Positions 1-8,101 of a DNA stretch of 13,032 nt are shown here, in pieces (position 1 is the first letter of the stretch; each line of letters begins with the position of its first letter). Origin of the DNA: CAWEHT01 sp963808455 (lineage in GTDB: Bacteria > Chloroflexota > Anaerolineae > CG2-30-64-16); contig CAWEHT010000039.1 in the NCBI GenBank assembly GCA_963808455.1, positions 1 to 13,032 of the forward strand, written 5' to 3'. The translations under genes and the position numbers were made by a program. Below the pieces are notes generated by a model that searched no databases, was not told the origin of the DNA, and worked only from the letters and a program-made list of their open reading frames with translations.

Positions 1-285
1 TTACCTGCTCGGGCCTCGCTGGTGGTGAGCGTCTTTGCCCTATCGCTGACGGCGGGCGAGGCGCTGAGCACGCTCTCCACCTTTCTCTGGTTCGGATTCT
101 GGGTTCGGCCTGCCGCTGCTCGGCCTTTCATTCGTGTCAGGCGCCTCGCAACATTGGATCACCGTCCAGTTCGCGGAGATGGGCGCAGCATCAATCTGGT
201 TGCCGGGGTGCTGCTGGTGATCATCGGTGCTTACGATCTGTGGAGCAACCGGGAGTGGTCGGGATGTTTCTGTAGCCCCAGGTGA
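1..285 (+). CDS. CcdA-like cytochrome c biogenesis membrane protein, C-terminal part, frameshifted
   Basis: C-terminal portion of a polytopic membrane protein, cut by the window start. Read across frames it gives a hydrophobic helix ending in TFLWFGF, then FGLPLLGLSFVSGASQHWIT, then INLVAGVLLVIIGAYDLW, the layout of the last helices of CcdA/DsbD-type thiol-disulfide transporters, which carry reducing power across the membrane. Two single-base shifts are needed: one near 99-104 (frame 1 to frame 2, probably an extra T in a TTCGG-rich stretch) and one near 175-180 (back to frame 1). Both halves are good coding sequence, so sequencing errors are more likely than decay. The catalytic cysteines of CcdA would lie upstream of the window, so the family call rests only on this tail. 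Stop is TGA at 283-285. Confidence 0.5.
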   Translation, partial: LPARASLVVSVFALSLTAGEALSTLSTFLWFGFWVRPAAARPFIRVRRLATLDHRPVRGDGRSINLVAGVLLVIIGAYDLWSNREWSGCFCSPR

Positions 286-333
286 ATCACTGCATCAAAG
301 ACAATGCCGAGACCTCATTTCAAAGGACGTACC

Positions 334-907
334 ATGTCAGATGATAGCCATCGCTTTGATCCGCAACGGAAGCAGGTACTGCTCGACCCGCAGCGCGAGC
401 TCATTGGGACCCGCCGCTGTTCTTGTCCCGCCTCGGCATCAGGCCGGGGCAGACTGTGCTCGATGTCGGTTCCGGCCCGGGCTTCTGGACTTTGCCGCTG
501 GCAGACCTTGTCGGCCCGGGTGGGACGGTCTGGGCACTCGACGTGAGCCAGGAGCTGTTGGATGACCTGGCGGCGCGCAACCCGCCCGCCTGCAGGTGCG
601 CCTGCGGCACGCGGACGTCCCTCAAACCGGCCTGGCGGCGGGTACGGCCGACCTGGCCTGGCTGGCTTTTGTGTTTCACGAAATCACGCCACCCGAGCAA
701 CTGGCAGCCGAGCTACGACGGGTTGTGAAGCCGGCGGGCAAGGTGGCCGTTCTGGATTGGCGGCCGGATGGGACCAGCGAAGAGCATCCTCCGCGCGGGG
801 ACCGGGTGTGGCCGGCTCAAGTCGGCGAGTGGCTCCGGGCAGCCGGTTTCGGCGTCGTCGAACAAACCTGGCAAGACGCCGACAGCTACCTGGTAGAAGC
901 TCGATGA
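334..907 (+). CDS. class I SAM-dependent methyltransferase (UbiE-like), frameshifted
   Basis: Small Rossmann-fold methyltransferase of about 191 residues that would transfer a methyl group from S-adenosylmethionine to an unknown acceptor. Seen in order: an N-terminal stretch MSDDSHRFDPQRKQVLLDP, motif I VLDVGSGPGFWTLPLA (SAM binding), an acidic residue after the second strand in WALDVSQELL, motif II region ADLAWLAFVFHEI, and motif III AGKVAVLDWRPDG, ending DADSYLVEAR. Start is ATG 334 with AAAGGA about 8 bases upstream. Two one-base losses are needed, near 400-405 (frame 1 to 3) and near 588-592 in a CCGCCC run (frame 3 to 2). The motifs place it with UbiE/ArsM-like enzymes, but the substrate cannot be told and no arsenic or quinone gene is adjacent. 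It is convergent with the lipoate ligase. Confidence 0.7.
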
Positions 908-925
908 GGGGCGGGAACGCCCCTC
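906..925. terminator. 8-bp perfect stem-loop between convergent genes
   Basis: GAGGGGCG and CGCCCCTC pair perfectly around a GGAA tetraloop, overlapping the methyltransferase stop codon. It is GC-rich and sits between two converging genes, so a transcription-ending or mRNA-stabilising role is plausible. No T-tract follows on either strand, so it is not a textbook intrinsic terminator. The rest of the gap to 1042 shows nothing clear. Confidence 0.35.
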
Positions 926-1042
926 ACGAAGCTCGCAAGTGTCAGCCTCAATCGGGTAGGCCGGCGGGAAAACACGCCCTCTGACGACGCCAAGTGGCAC
1001 ATGCCTGAATTCGGCGCTCGGCTCGACATGCAGATCCGCCGA

Positions 1043-2095
1043 TCAGCCCGGGCCGGCCAGCACACCGGCAAAATCGGCCGGCTGGACGCCTGGGGATTCC
1101 ACGGCGCGGCTCAGGTAAAATGCTGACAACACCGCCTCGATGGCCTCACGCTCTTCGGGCACGGCCTCCAGGATGCGCTCCATCTCGGGCAAGCCCTCAG
1201 CCGGGAAGAAGAAGAAGTCCCCTGAAAGGTGTACTTCACTCAGGTGCCCGTCCTTGCTTATGGCGGTCGCGCGGATCAGGCCGCCCGGTGCCTTGACAAT
1301 GCGCTGCACGACATAGACGCCTTCCGAGATCTTGACGCGCGCGGCATCTGGACGCCGCCGATCATTGGCGAGCAGATAGGCCGGCCGGTTCATCTCCTCG
1401 AACAGCTCATTGGCCTTAGCTATCAGGGCTTCGTCCAGCGGGCGCGGCACGAGTGGCCCCAGCAACGCTGTGTAGTGGCGGGCCAGGGCCTCGGCCAGGT
1501 CGGCGTTGGCCGGTGCGCTGCCCGTCTCGCGGCGTATGGTAGTCAGGTTCTCGCTCAGCGTCTTGTAGATCTTGTCGCGGAACTTCTCGTCCGGCACGCG
1601 CAGCACCCTGGCCATCATGGTATAGTCGAAATCGATGATGAAGTTGCCGACCAGGACCACCATGTCATCGACCTGCGCCGCGCCGGTGCCGGAGATCTTG
1701 CGGCCATTGGCGACGATGTCATTGACCGGCTTGTATTCGGCGGGCACGCCGAAGTCACGGAACGTGTTGACCACCGGCCCAAGGAACCTGGCGTAAAAGC
1801 CGGCGATGTGCGGCGGCACTCCTGGCCGGTCGCGCCGCACGATCAGCTGGAAGAAGAGCTGCGCGCCGTCCAGGTACACGGCCCCGCCCCCTACCTCCCG
1901 CCGGAAGACCGGGATGCCGGCCCCTTTGGCGAAATCAAGATCGATCTCGGCCTGCGCGTCCTGATGATAGCCCAGGCACACGTAAGGTGTGTCCGGGCGC
2001 AGCACAAAAAGCGCCTCGCGGCCGAGGTGGGCCGCGGCGTGGTACAGGGCCTGGCTGTGCTGCCAGGACACGGCATCCAGAAAGTAATAATCCAC
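1043..2095 (-). CDS. lplA: lipoate-protein ligase family protein (BPL/LplA/LipB fold)
   Basis: About 350 residues. Enzymes of this family activate lipoate as lipoyl-AMP and join it to a lysine of a lipoyl domain. The N-terminal catalytic domain (about 1-230) shows the lipoate/ATP loop RREVGGGAVYLD (residues 65-76) and the NDIVANGRKISGTGAAQ segment (125-141) with the expected lysine K133. A C-terminal accessory domain (about 255-345) carries the SEVHLSGDFFFFP motif typical of the LplA accessory region. Start is GTG at 2095, 12 bases after the stop of the hydrogenase protease, with AAGGG upstream; TGA stop at 1043-1045. It is the last gene of the train. The only visible substrate is the lipoyl carrier at 7635-8081, and sHdr sulfur-oxidation loci likewise pair a dedicated ligase with LbpA. 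Octanoyl transfer cannot be excluded from sequence. Confidence 0.88.
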   Translation of the reverse strand: MDYYFLDAVSWQHSQALYHAAAHLGREALFVLRPDTPYVCLGYHQDAQAEIDLDFAKGAGIPVFRREVGGGAVYLDGAQLFFQLIVRRDRPGVPPHIAGFYARFLGPVVNTFRDFGVPAEYKPVNDIVANGRKISGTGAAQVDDMVVLVGNFIIDFDYTMMARVLRVPDEKFRDKIYKTLSENLTTIRRETGSAPANADLAEALARHYTALLGPLVPRPLDEALIAKANELFEEMNRPAYLLANDRRRPDAARVKISEGVYVVQRIVKAPGGLIRATAISKDGHLSEVHLSGDFFFFPAEGLPEMERILEAVPEEREAIEAVLSAFYLSRAVESPGVQPADFAGVLAGPG

Positions 2096-2107
2096 GGCTT
2101 CAACCCT

Positions 2108-2596
2108 TTATGCGCTCGGGCTCAGCAATGCCCAGCGCACCAGCACGGCGACGGCCCGCTCGATGACCTCCGGTAAGGCGCTGGCTACGGCCGGGCTCAA
2201 CTCCAGACCGATGGAAATATCCCCTGGCTGCACCCCAACCAGGTGCAGATGCGGCGGTAGGTTGGCCCGGAAACTTGCCAGGCCCAGCACTTCCTGAAAG
2301 GTGACCTGATGCAGGGACAGCTTGAGCCCGGTGTAAAGCGGGATCTGCTCGCGGCTTAGCTCGACGACGGTGCCGGGCTCCCGGCCCGTGTCCGCCGCGT
2401 CCAGCACCAGCAAGTGGCTGCACTCCTCGACAAGGGGCAGCAGATTTAGCCCGAGCACCCCGCCATCCAGCAGTTCAAATGACGGCTGGGGCCCGAGCCG
2501 CCTGGCCAGCTGCTCGAGGGCGTGGACGCCCAGGCCCTCGTCCCGGTTCAGCGTGTTCCCCAGGCCGAGGACGACCTGGCGTTCGGGTTTAGGCAT
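2108..2596 (-). CDS. hynD: [NiFe] hydrogenase maturation endopeptidase (HycI/HybD family)
   Basis: About 162 residues, normal for the family. This protease removes the C-terminal tail of the hydrogenase large subunit once nickel is in place. It has the N-terminal strand VVLGLGNTLNRDEGLGVHA and the three nickel-binding positions of HybD-type enzymes: E20 in RDEGLG, D66 in VLDAAD and H96 in LSLHQ. An in-frame ATG lies further up at 2626, but ATG 2596 is preferred because GGAG sits about 8 bases before it and the family motif then starts near residue 8, as usual. It lies 58 bases after the large subunit, its presumed substrate, and 12 bases before the lipoate ligase. The name hynD is by role and position. 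Confidence 0.9.
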   Translation of the reverse strand: MPKPERQVVLGLGNTLNRDEGLGVHALEQLARRLGPQPSFELLDGGVLGLNLLPLVEECSHLLVLDAADTGREPGTVVELSREQIPLYTGLKLSLHQVTFQEVLGLASFRANLPPHLHLVGVQPGDISIGLELSPAVASALPEVIERAVAVLVRWALLSPSA

Positions 2597-2654
2597 AATC
2601 GCTCCGGAAGGAACCCTGCTTGCCATCGGTGGCTCAAATGCCCGCGACTGCCCC

Positions 2655-4396
2655 TCAACTCAGGCAGGCGTTCAGACCGATCCCCACTTCCCCGAGGTCC
2701 GTGCCAGTGGCGTCCACCATGTGGATGGCACACGCCATGCACGGGTCGAACGAGTGGATGGTGCGCAGGATTTCCAACGGCTGTTCCGGCACGGCCAGCG
2801 GCGTCTTGGGCAGGGCAGCCTCATAGGCGCTGGGCTGACCCTTACCGTCGCGCGGCGAGCCGTTCCAGGTGGTCGGCACGACCATCTGGTAATTAGCGAT
2901 CTTCCCGTCCTCGATCACGATCCAGTGCCCCAACGCGCCGCGCGGCGCCTCCATGAAGCCGAAGCCCTGCGCCCTGGCCGGCCAGGTGGCCGGCTCCCAT
3001 TTCTCGCCGTTGAAGGTGCTGGTGTTGCCCGCCTTGATCTCGGCGAGCAACTGGTCGTAGTAGCCGCGCAGCGCATCGACGAAGACCTTGGTTTCGATGG
3101 CCGCGCGCGGCCGTCCGCCCCAGGGTCGAGAAGACGGCTGCAAGGGGCGCGCCCAACTTCTGGAGTACGCTATCCGTCAGCTCCACGACCTGCTGGTTGC
3201 CTGAGGCATACATCGCCAGCACACGCGCCAACGGACCGACCTCGACCGCCGTGTCGTTCCAGCGCGGCGCTTTCAGCCAGGAATACTTGCCGTCGACCCC
3301 GAGCTGATCGTAAGGCGGCTTGGGCCCGGTGTAGTCGAACGTCGTCTCGCCCTGCCACGGATGCAGCCCGACGCCGTCGCCGCCAGCGTACTGGTACCAG
3401 GAGTGCGCCACATATTCCTTCATCTTCTCGAAGTCGCGCGGGTCGGGCACCGTGATGTTCTTGAGATCGCGGTTCAGGATCAGCGCGCGCGGCACGAGGA
3501 ATTTGGACACGTCGCCGTTGTCGGTGCCGGGGAACTCGCCCCAGGTCAGGAAGTTGCCCAGCCCCTCGCCCAGGCCGGCATAGTCCAGGTACGCCGGCGC
3601 GATGGCCAGCAGATCGGGCAGGTACACCTGGTCCACGAAGGCAGCCATCCGGTCGATGCTGTCGCTGATGATGGAGAGACGGGGACGCGTTGAGGGCCGT
3701 GTCGCTGTTCAGGTCGATGGGCATGGGCACGCCCCCCACCACGAAGTTGGGGTGGGGGTTCTTGCCGCCCAGGATGGTGTGGATCTTGACGACGTCCTTC
3801 TGCCAGTCCAGGGCTTCCAGGTAGTGCGCCACCGCCAGCAGGTCCACCTCGGGCGGCAGCTTGTAGGCCGGGTGGCCCCAGTAGCCGTTGGCGAAGATCG
3901 AGAGCTGGCCGCTCTGGGCGATAGCCTGGATCTTCTTCTGCACGCTGGAGAAGTAGCCGGGGGACGCGTTGGGCCAGGGCGAAATGGACTGCTGGATCTC
4001 GGCCGTCTTGTTGGGATCGGCCTTGAGCGCCGCCACCACGTTGACCCAGTCCAGCGCGTGCAGATGATAGAAGTGCATCACGTGGTCGTGGACGTACTGC
4101 TGCGCGATTATCATGTTGCGCATCAGGTTGGCCGCGGCCGGGATCTTGATGCCCAGGGCATCTTCGACCGAACGGATGGAGGCGAAGGCATGCACCGTGG
4201 TGCATACGCCGCAGGCACGCTGCGTGAACGCCCAGGCTTCTCGCGGATCGCGGCCCCTGAGGATGATCTCGATGCCGCGCACCATGGTCCCGGAGGAATA
4301 GGCCGCGGCGACCTTGTTGTCCGGGCCGACCTCGGCCTCGATGCGCAGGTGGCCTTCGATGCGGGTGATCGGGTCGATGACGAGTCGTTTAGCCAT
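2655..4396 (-). CDS. hynL: [NiFe] hydrogenase large subunit, group 1 Isp-type, two frameshifts
   Basis: About 580 residues, the size of group 1 uptake hydrogenases, carrying the Ni-Fe(CN)2CO site for H2 oxidation. N-terminal VIDPITRIEGHLRIE is typical. Nickel ligands: proximal L1 motif RACGVC (C62, C65, followed by TTVHAFASIRSVE) and the distal motif SFDPCMACAIH close to the C-terminus. About 20 residues follow that His, the tail removed by the adjacent maturation protease. Start is ATG 4396 with AAGGAG about 6 bases upstream, overlapping the Isp2 stop; TGA at 2655-2657. Two one-base shifts are needed: near 3680-3692 (after SDTALN, before the SIIDRMAAFVDQVY-like region) and near 3102-3115 (within TLGRTAAR). 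Similarity is unbroken on each side, so errors in the sequence are likely. It leaves the cell folded with HynS, as it has no signal peptide itself. Confidence 0.93.
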
Positions 4397-4406
4397 GCGG
4401 TTCTCC

Positions 4407-5669
4407 TTACTCCTCCAGCGCGTCGGCGACCATCTGCGCCAGGCCGGTTACCTTCAGATCGAGGCCGAAATGCTCTACGCCGTCGGTGAACTGCAGGCGG
4501 CAGTTGGAGCAGGTCATCGTGACGGTGCTGGCCCCGGCCCGGCGGATCTGGTCGAGCTTCATCTGAAAGACGGCGTAACGCTGCGGGTCGGCCTCCTTGA
4601 TAGCGATCACACCGCCTCCGCCGCCGCAGCAGATCGATTGCTCGCGGTTGGGCGACATCTCGTGAAAAGCGTTGGGCGCCAGAATCCGCAAGATCTCGCG
4701 CGGCTCCTGGATGTGGCCGCCGCGGCGCTGGATCTTGCAGGCGTCGTGGAAGGTGATGCCGCCGCCATCGTCGAAAGCGCCTGCCTTGAGCTTGATGCGC
4801 CCGCTGCGCACCAGCTCGCCGAGCATGCCGGCGATATGCGTCACCTCGATCCCCGCCGGAACATCCATCAGGTTGGCCGCCGTCCAGCGCAGCGCGTCGT
4901 AGGCGTGCCCGCACTCGGTGACCACGATGCGCTTCACGCCCAGCGCCATCGCGCCGTCGAAGACCCGCTTGAGGAGGGCTTTGGTGCGCGCCTCGTTGCC
5001 TTCGTAGAAGCCGAAGTTGACCACCTCGCGGGCCTGCGAGCTCACGGTCCACCTCTCGCCGGCGGCGTTGAGGATCTTGGCGATCGCCGCCACGTTGCCG
5101 GGGAACTTCATCACCTCGATGGAGGAAAAGACGACCAGGGTGCCGGCTCCCTGCACATCGCAAGGGATGTTCACCTCCCAGTCGTCTGACACCCAGTCGA
5201 GGCGCTCCTCCCAGACGCCGGCCGTCATGCCCAGCGGGCTGCCTTCCTCCATTTGTTTGTTGACGGCCGCCATCAGGTCGGCTGGCACGACCCCGGCCTC
5301 CGACAGCGCCGAGCGCACCTCGTGGATCAGCGGTCCGAGCTGGATGCCCATCGGGCAGACCATCGAGCACTTGTTGCACATCGTGCAGGCTTCGTAGTCG
5401 ATGCGGCTCCAGCGCGAAAGGTCGGCGTCCGTGATCGGCTTCTCGAGCCCAACAGCCAGGCGCAGCTTGCCGCCGAGAGTGAAGCGCTGCTCGTAGGCCC
5501 GCCGCAATAGCTCCACCTTCCAGACCGGGGCATATTCCGGGTTGCCCGTGGCCTGGTAGAAGTGGCAGGCTTCGGCGCACATGCCGCAGCGTGTGCAGGC
5601 TTCCAACTGGCTTGCTGCCCAGCCTCCCGTCTCCCTGACAAATACGTCGAGTGCTTGTGCTGTACTCAT
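4407..5669 (-). CDS. isp2: Isp2: HdrD/DsrK-like iron-sulfur protein of the hydrogenase complex
   Basis: 420 residues, intact. N-terminal ferredoxin-like domain with two [4Fe-4S] motifs: C25-x2-C28-x2-C31-x3-C35 and C95-x2-C98-x2-C101-x3-C105. The C-terminal half resembles HdrB/HdrD CCG domains. The second CCG unit is complete (C311, C347-C348-G, C387-x2-C390), the ligand set for the noncubane cluster that acts on disulfides in heterodisulfide reductase. The first unit is degenerate: only C253 in TECGHAYD remains obvious. No membrane helix; cytoplasmic, docked on Isp1. ATG 5669 with AAGGAGG overlapping the Isp1 stop; 10 bases before hynL. The hynS-isp1-isp2-hynL order is known from Isp-type hydrogenases such as that of Thiocapsa. 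Whether it reduces a quinone pathway, a disulfide or a persulfide is not shown by sequence. Confidence 0.9.
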   Translation of the reverse strand: MSTAQALDVFVRETGGWAASQLEACTRCGMCAEACHFYQATGNPEYAPVWKVELLRRAYEQRFTLGGKLRLAVGLEKPITDADLSRWSRIDYEACTMCNKCSMVCPMGIQLGPLIHEVRSALSEAGVVPADLMAAVNKQMEEGSPLGMTAGVWEERLDWVSDDWEVNIPCDVQGAGTLVVFSSIEVMKFPGNVAAIAKILNAAGERWTVSSQAREVVNFGFYEGNEARTKALLKRVFDGAMALGVKRIVVTECGHAYDALRWTAANLMDVPAGIEVTHIAGMLGELVRSGRIKLKAGAFDDGGGITFHDACKIQRRGGHIQEPREILRILAPNAFHEMSPNREQSICCGGGGGVIAIKEADPQRYAVFQMKLDQIRRAGASTVTMTCSNCRLQFTDGVEHFGLDLKVTGLAQMVADALEE

Positions 5670-5679
5670 ACGGGCCTCC

Positions 5680-6356
5680 TTACGGCGCCACCGCGCGCTT
5701 GCCGAACTGAGCGCCGTAGATGGCCTTCGAGAAGAAATAGAACATGAAGTGCGAGATACGGCTGAGCGGGAGCCAGATCAGCAGCCAGTCCACGGCCAGC
5801 ATATGCAGGCTGAAGGCCACTTCGTAGCGGAAGAAGAGGTGGTGGGCCAGGATGTAGCCGCTGACCATGGGCAGAAAGACGAAAGCGAGGTTGAGCCACT
5901 CCGCCGGGCCGCTAATCAGCCGCAGCACGGGCTGGGTCAGACGGTTGAGCGCCAGGGCCAGCATGGCAATCATGGCGCCGACGGCGAACATATCCACAAA
6001 AGGTAAGGGCAGCGTAGGCCAGCCGAAGCCGAGCAAGCTCTTCCAGACCAGCATGTGCGCCGTCCCCAGGAGAATTACCACGAACAATCCGAGGTGGAAC
6101 AGGCCACCGGCCAGGTGGATCACCGGGTTGCGCGTGTAGGTATTCTTGACCCAGGGGATGAAAGGCCAGATCAGCAGCCCTTTGAGGAAGGACACTATGG
6201 CGCCGCCAAGCTTGCTGCCCCTCGACTTTACCCGATCCGGCGCCCAGCCCAGTAGCACGACGCGTGCGAGACGGTAAGCCATCCCGACGATGAAGATCAG
6301 CAAGGCAGCCTGGAATAGCGGGCCGCGGGTGGACTCAGAAAGGCGTTCCAGTTCAC
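5680..6356 (-). CDS. isp1: Isp1: NarI/DsrM-like cytochrome b membrane subunit, one frameshift near the N-terminus
   Basis: About 225 residues with five likely membrane helices, around FQAALLIFIVGMAYRL, VIHLAGGLFHLGLFVVILLG, FVDMFAVGAMIAMLALAL, LNLAFVFLPMVSGYILAHHL and LAVDWLLIWLPLS. Histidines inside or next to helices (VIHLAGGLFH, AHHLFF, FSLHML, ISHFMF) fit b-type haem ligands. It would carry electrons between HynS outside and Isp2 inside. The long open frame has only a TTG at 6303 as start, which would cut the first helix. A GTG at 6356 follows AAGGAGG with about 9 bases spacing and reads VNWNAF; one base lost near 6335-6342 would join it to the SESTRGPLFQAALL frame and restore a full first helix. 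I prefer that start. It lies 4 bases after hynS and 10 before isp2. Confidence 0.85.
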
Positions 6357-6360
6357 GGCG

Positions 6361-7526
6361 TCATTCCTCCTTCTTCTCGGCGCCGTGTGGGGCATCGTCC
6401 CCGGCGCTCACTGCGGACTCGTGCGCGGCGGGCGGCTTTTGTGAACGATTGCTCACAGCCATGCCGGCGCCGGCCACCAGCCCAACCGCAAGGGCAGCTC
6501 CGGCCACGCCGACGGCGGGGCGCATGAGCGGCGCCGACTGGCCCTGATAGAAGCCGCCGCCGTCCCAGAAGTCGGGCTGCGAGCAGCCCAGGCAAGGGTG
6601 CCCCGACTGGATCGGGAAAGACAGCCCGGCGTCCCATTTGGTGACCGCGCAGGCATTGTAGGTGGTCGGGCCCTTGCAGCCCAGCTTGTAAAGACAATAG
6701 CCTTCGCGCGCCCCTCGTCGTCGAAAGATTGGGCAAACCTGCCCGCCTCGTAGAACGGGCGGCGCAGGCAGCGGTCGTGCACCGTGCGGCCGTAGAAGGT
6801 CATGGGGCGGCCCAGCGCGTCCAGTTGTGGCAGGCTGCCGAAGACCAGGTAGTGCAGCAAGGTGCCGGTGAAGACCTCGGGGATGGCCGGGCAGCCGGGG
6901 ATGTTGAGCACTGGTTTGTCCTTGATGATCTCCCCCACGCCCCTGGCGCCGGTCGGGTTGGGCTGCGCCTTGGGCAGGCCCCCGAAAGCGGCGCAATTGC
7001 CCGTGGCGATGATTGCTGCGGCGCCGGCAGCCGCTTCGTTCAGCGAATCCAGCGCCGACTGGCCGCCGATGGTGCAGAAACCTGCGCCGGCGGTCGGGAT
7101 CGAGCCTTCGACCACCAGGATGTACTGCCCGGCGTATTTCTGCATGGCGGCCTTTTTGGCTGCCTCGGCCTGGGCGCCGGCTGCCGCAAACAGCGTCTCG
7201 TGGTATTCGATGTCGATGGTGTCGAGCACGAGATCGCTGAGGGTTGGTGAATGGGAGCGGGTGAGGGCTTCGGTGCAGCCAGCGCAATCCTGCATCTCGA
7301 GCCAGATGACGACCGGGCGGGGTTTGCTTTGCAGCGCGCGGGCCACCAGTTGGGCCGGGCTGCCGGTGCGCACCTGGGGCGCCGGGAGCCCGCTGGCGAG
7401 AACGGGCGCTGCGCCCTCGAGGCCCATCAGCGCGGCCAGCGCCCCGGCGAGCTTGAAGAATTCGCGCCGCGACATGCCCCGTCCGGCGAGATGTTCGTAG
7501 ACGGTCTGATCGGACTTATCGGACAT
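6361..7526 (-). CDS. hynS: [NiFe] hydrogenase small subunit precursor with Tat signal and C-terminal anchor, one frameshift
   Basis: About 388 residues. A twin-arginine signal, SRREFFKLAGALAALMG (residues 19-35), directs folded export together with HynL. Proximal [4Fe-4S] ligands: C81, C84 (QDCAGCTEA), C178 (IATGNCAAFGG) and C212 (NIPGCPAIPE). Distal ligands H250, C253, then GYC and GCKG; medial cluster region NACAVTKW and PCLGC. The proximal site has the ordinary four cysteines rather than the six-cysteine O2-tolerant pattern. A hydrophobic C-terminal segment (PAVGVAGAALAVGLVAGAG) can anchor it, followed by an unusual hydrophilic tail of about 30 residues rich in A, E and K. A one-base shift near 6708-6716 in a GGGGCGCGC run splits the frame between SFDDEG and REGYCLYK. 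ATG 7526 has GGAGGAGG upstream; an in-frame start further up at 7628 has no such site. Confidence 0.92.
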
Positions 7527-7562
7527 AGTCCTCCTCCGAAGCGGGAAGTTGGATCGGTGACC

Positions 7563-7618
7563 TTGGATTACGGATGTGGTGACAGGCGTACCTAAGACGA
7601 CAGAGATCCGCAATCCAA
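7563..7618. repeat. intergenic inverted repeat between lipoyl carrier and hynS
   Basis: TTGGATTACGGAT (7563-7575) and ATCCGCAATCCAA (7606-7618) are inverted copies with one mismatch, separated by 30 bases. The adjoining CAAAATCGGGCACCCAAAATC is low-complexity. The pair sits in the largest gap (108 bases) inside the train, between the sulfur-relay genes and the hydrogenase genes. It could be an mRNA hairpin separating the two halves, or a fragment of a dispersed AATCC-type genomic repeat. No T-run follows. Confidence 0.5.
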
Positions 7619-7634
7619 AATCGGGCACCCAAAA

Positions 7635-8081
7635 TCAGCTACAGGACACCCCGTCGGCCTCCAGCTTGGCCTGGTACGCCGCCACCCCGGCTGCGCCGGT
7701 GACCAGATTGGCGGACTCGGCGCTCCAGGCGCTGGGCTGCATCTCTACAATCCAGCCGTCGCCGTAGGGGTCCGCGATCGCGAGATTCGGATTGGCAGGG
7801 AGTTTATCGTTAGCACGCACGAGCACGCCCGATACCGGAGCGGGCACGGGCCCAACGAACTTGCTGCTTTCGACGGTTGCGAGGCTTTTGCCTTGCTTGA
7901 CTTCCTGGCCGATGTTCTTGGCCTTGACCGTAATGGCTGCCAGTTTGCCACCGGATAGCTTGCCGGCGACGCTGGTCATGCCGACGCGGATCAATCCACC
8001 CTCCATCGGCTTGGCCCAGACGTGCTTCTCCACCAGGTAGTAGAGGTCTTCGGGGAGATTGCAACCTCGAACCGTGGTCAT
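7635..8081 (-). CDS. lbpA: GcvH-like lipoyl-carrier protein of the LbpA type
   Basis: 148 residues with a single lipoyl (GcvH-fold) domain. The lysine expected to carry lipoate is K74 in TVESSKFVGPVPAPVSG. Earlier features are GCNLPEDLYYLVEKHVW and GGLIRVGMTSVAGKLSGG, and C-terminally DPYGDGWIVEMQP, the GcvH layout. The SKFVGPV segment after the lysine resembles LbpA proteins of the sHdr sulfur-oxidation pathway rather than the usual VKAAS of glycine-cleavage H protein, and no gcvT or gcvP is near. In sHdr organisms LbpA carries sulfur intermediates on its lipoyl arm. Start ATG 8081 has AAAGGAG about 7 bases before it; an upstream in-frame start is not supported. C7 and the near-terminal C147 could be noted for thiol chemistry. 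Family certain, LbpA subtype likely, partner enzyme unknown. Confidence 0.85.
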   Translation of the reverse strand: MTTVRGCNLPEDLYYLVEKHVWAKPMEGGLIRVGMTSVAGKLSGGKLAAITVKAKNIGQEVKQGKSLATVESSKFVGPVPAPVSGVLVRANDKLPANPNLAIADPYGDGWIVEMQPSAWSAESANLVTGAAGVAAYQAKLEADGVSCS

Positions 8082-8101
8082 AGTCGCGCTCCTTTTGGTC
8101 T

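Noticed and set aside
1229..2176. 315-codon open frame on the + strand
   Set aside because: It is the complement of the lipoate ligase; composition is low-quality and no family motif is seen, whereas the - strand has clear LplA motifs.
2370..3455. 361-codon open frame on the + strand
   Set aside because: Antisense to the protease and hydrogenase large subunit; rich in R, P and S as expected of a GC-rich shadow frame.
3602..5189. long + strand frames across hynL and isp2
   Set aside because: Antisense shadows with no recognisable domain.
4123..5580. 485-codon open frame on the - strand overlapping Isp2 and HynL
   Set aside because: Arginine-rich shadow in another frame; Isp2 cysteine motifs and the HynL start lie in other frames with good ribosome sites.
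7220..7526. O2-tolerant membrane-bound hydrogenase (six-cysteine proximal cluster)
   Set aside because: The proximal motif is DCAGCTEA, the ordinary four-cysteine type.
7635..8081. glycine cleavage system H protein
   Set aside because: The fold fits, but no gcvT/gcvP is near and the sequence after the lipoyl lysine is LbpA-like, in a sulfur context.
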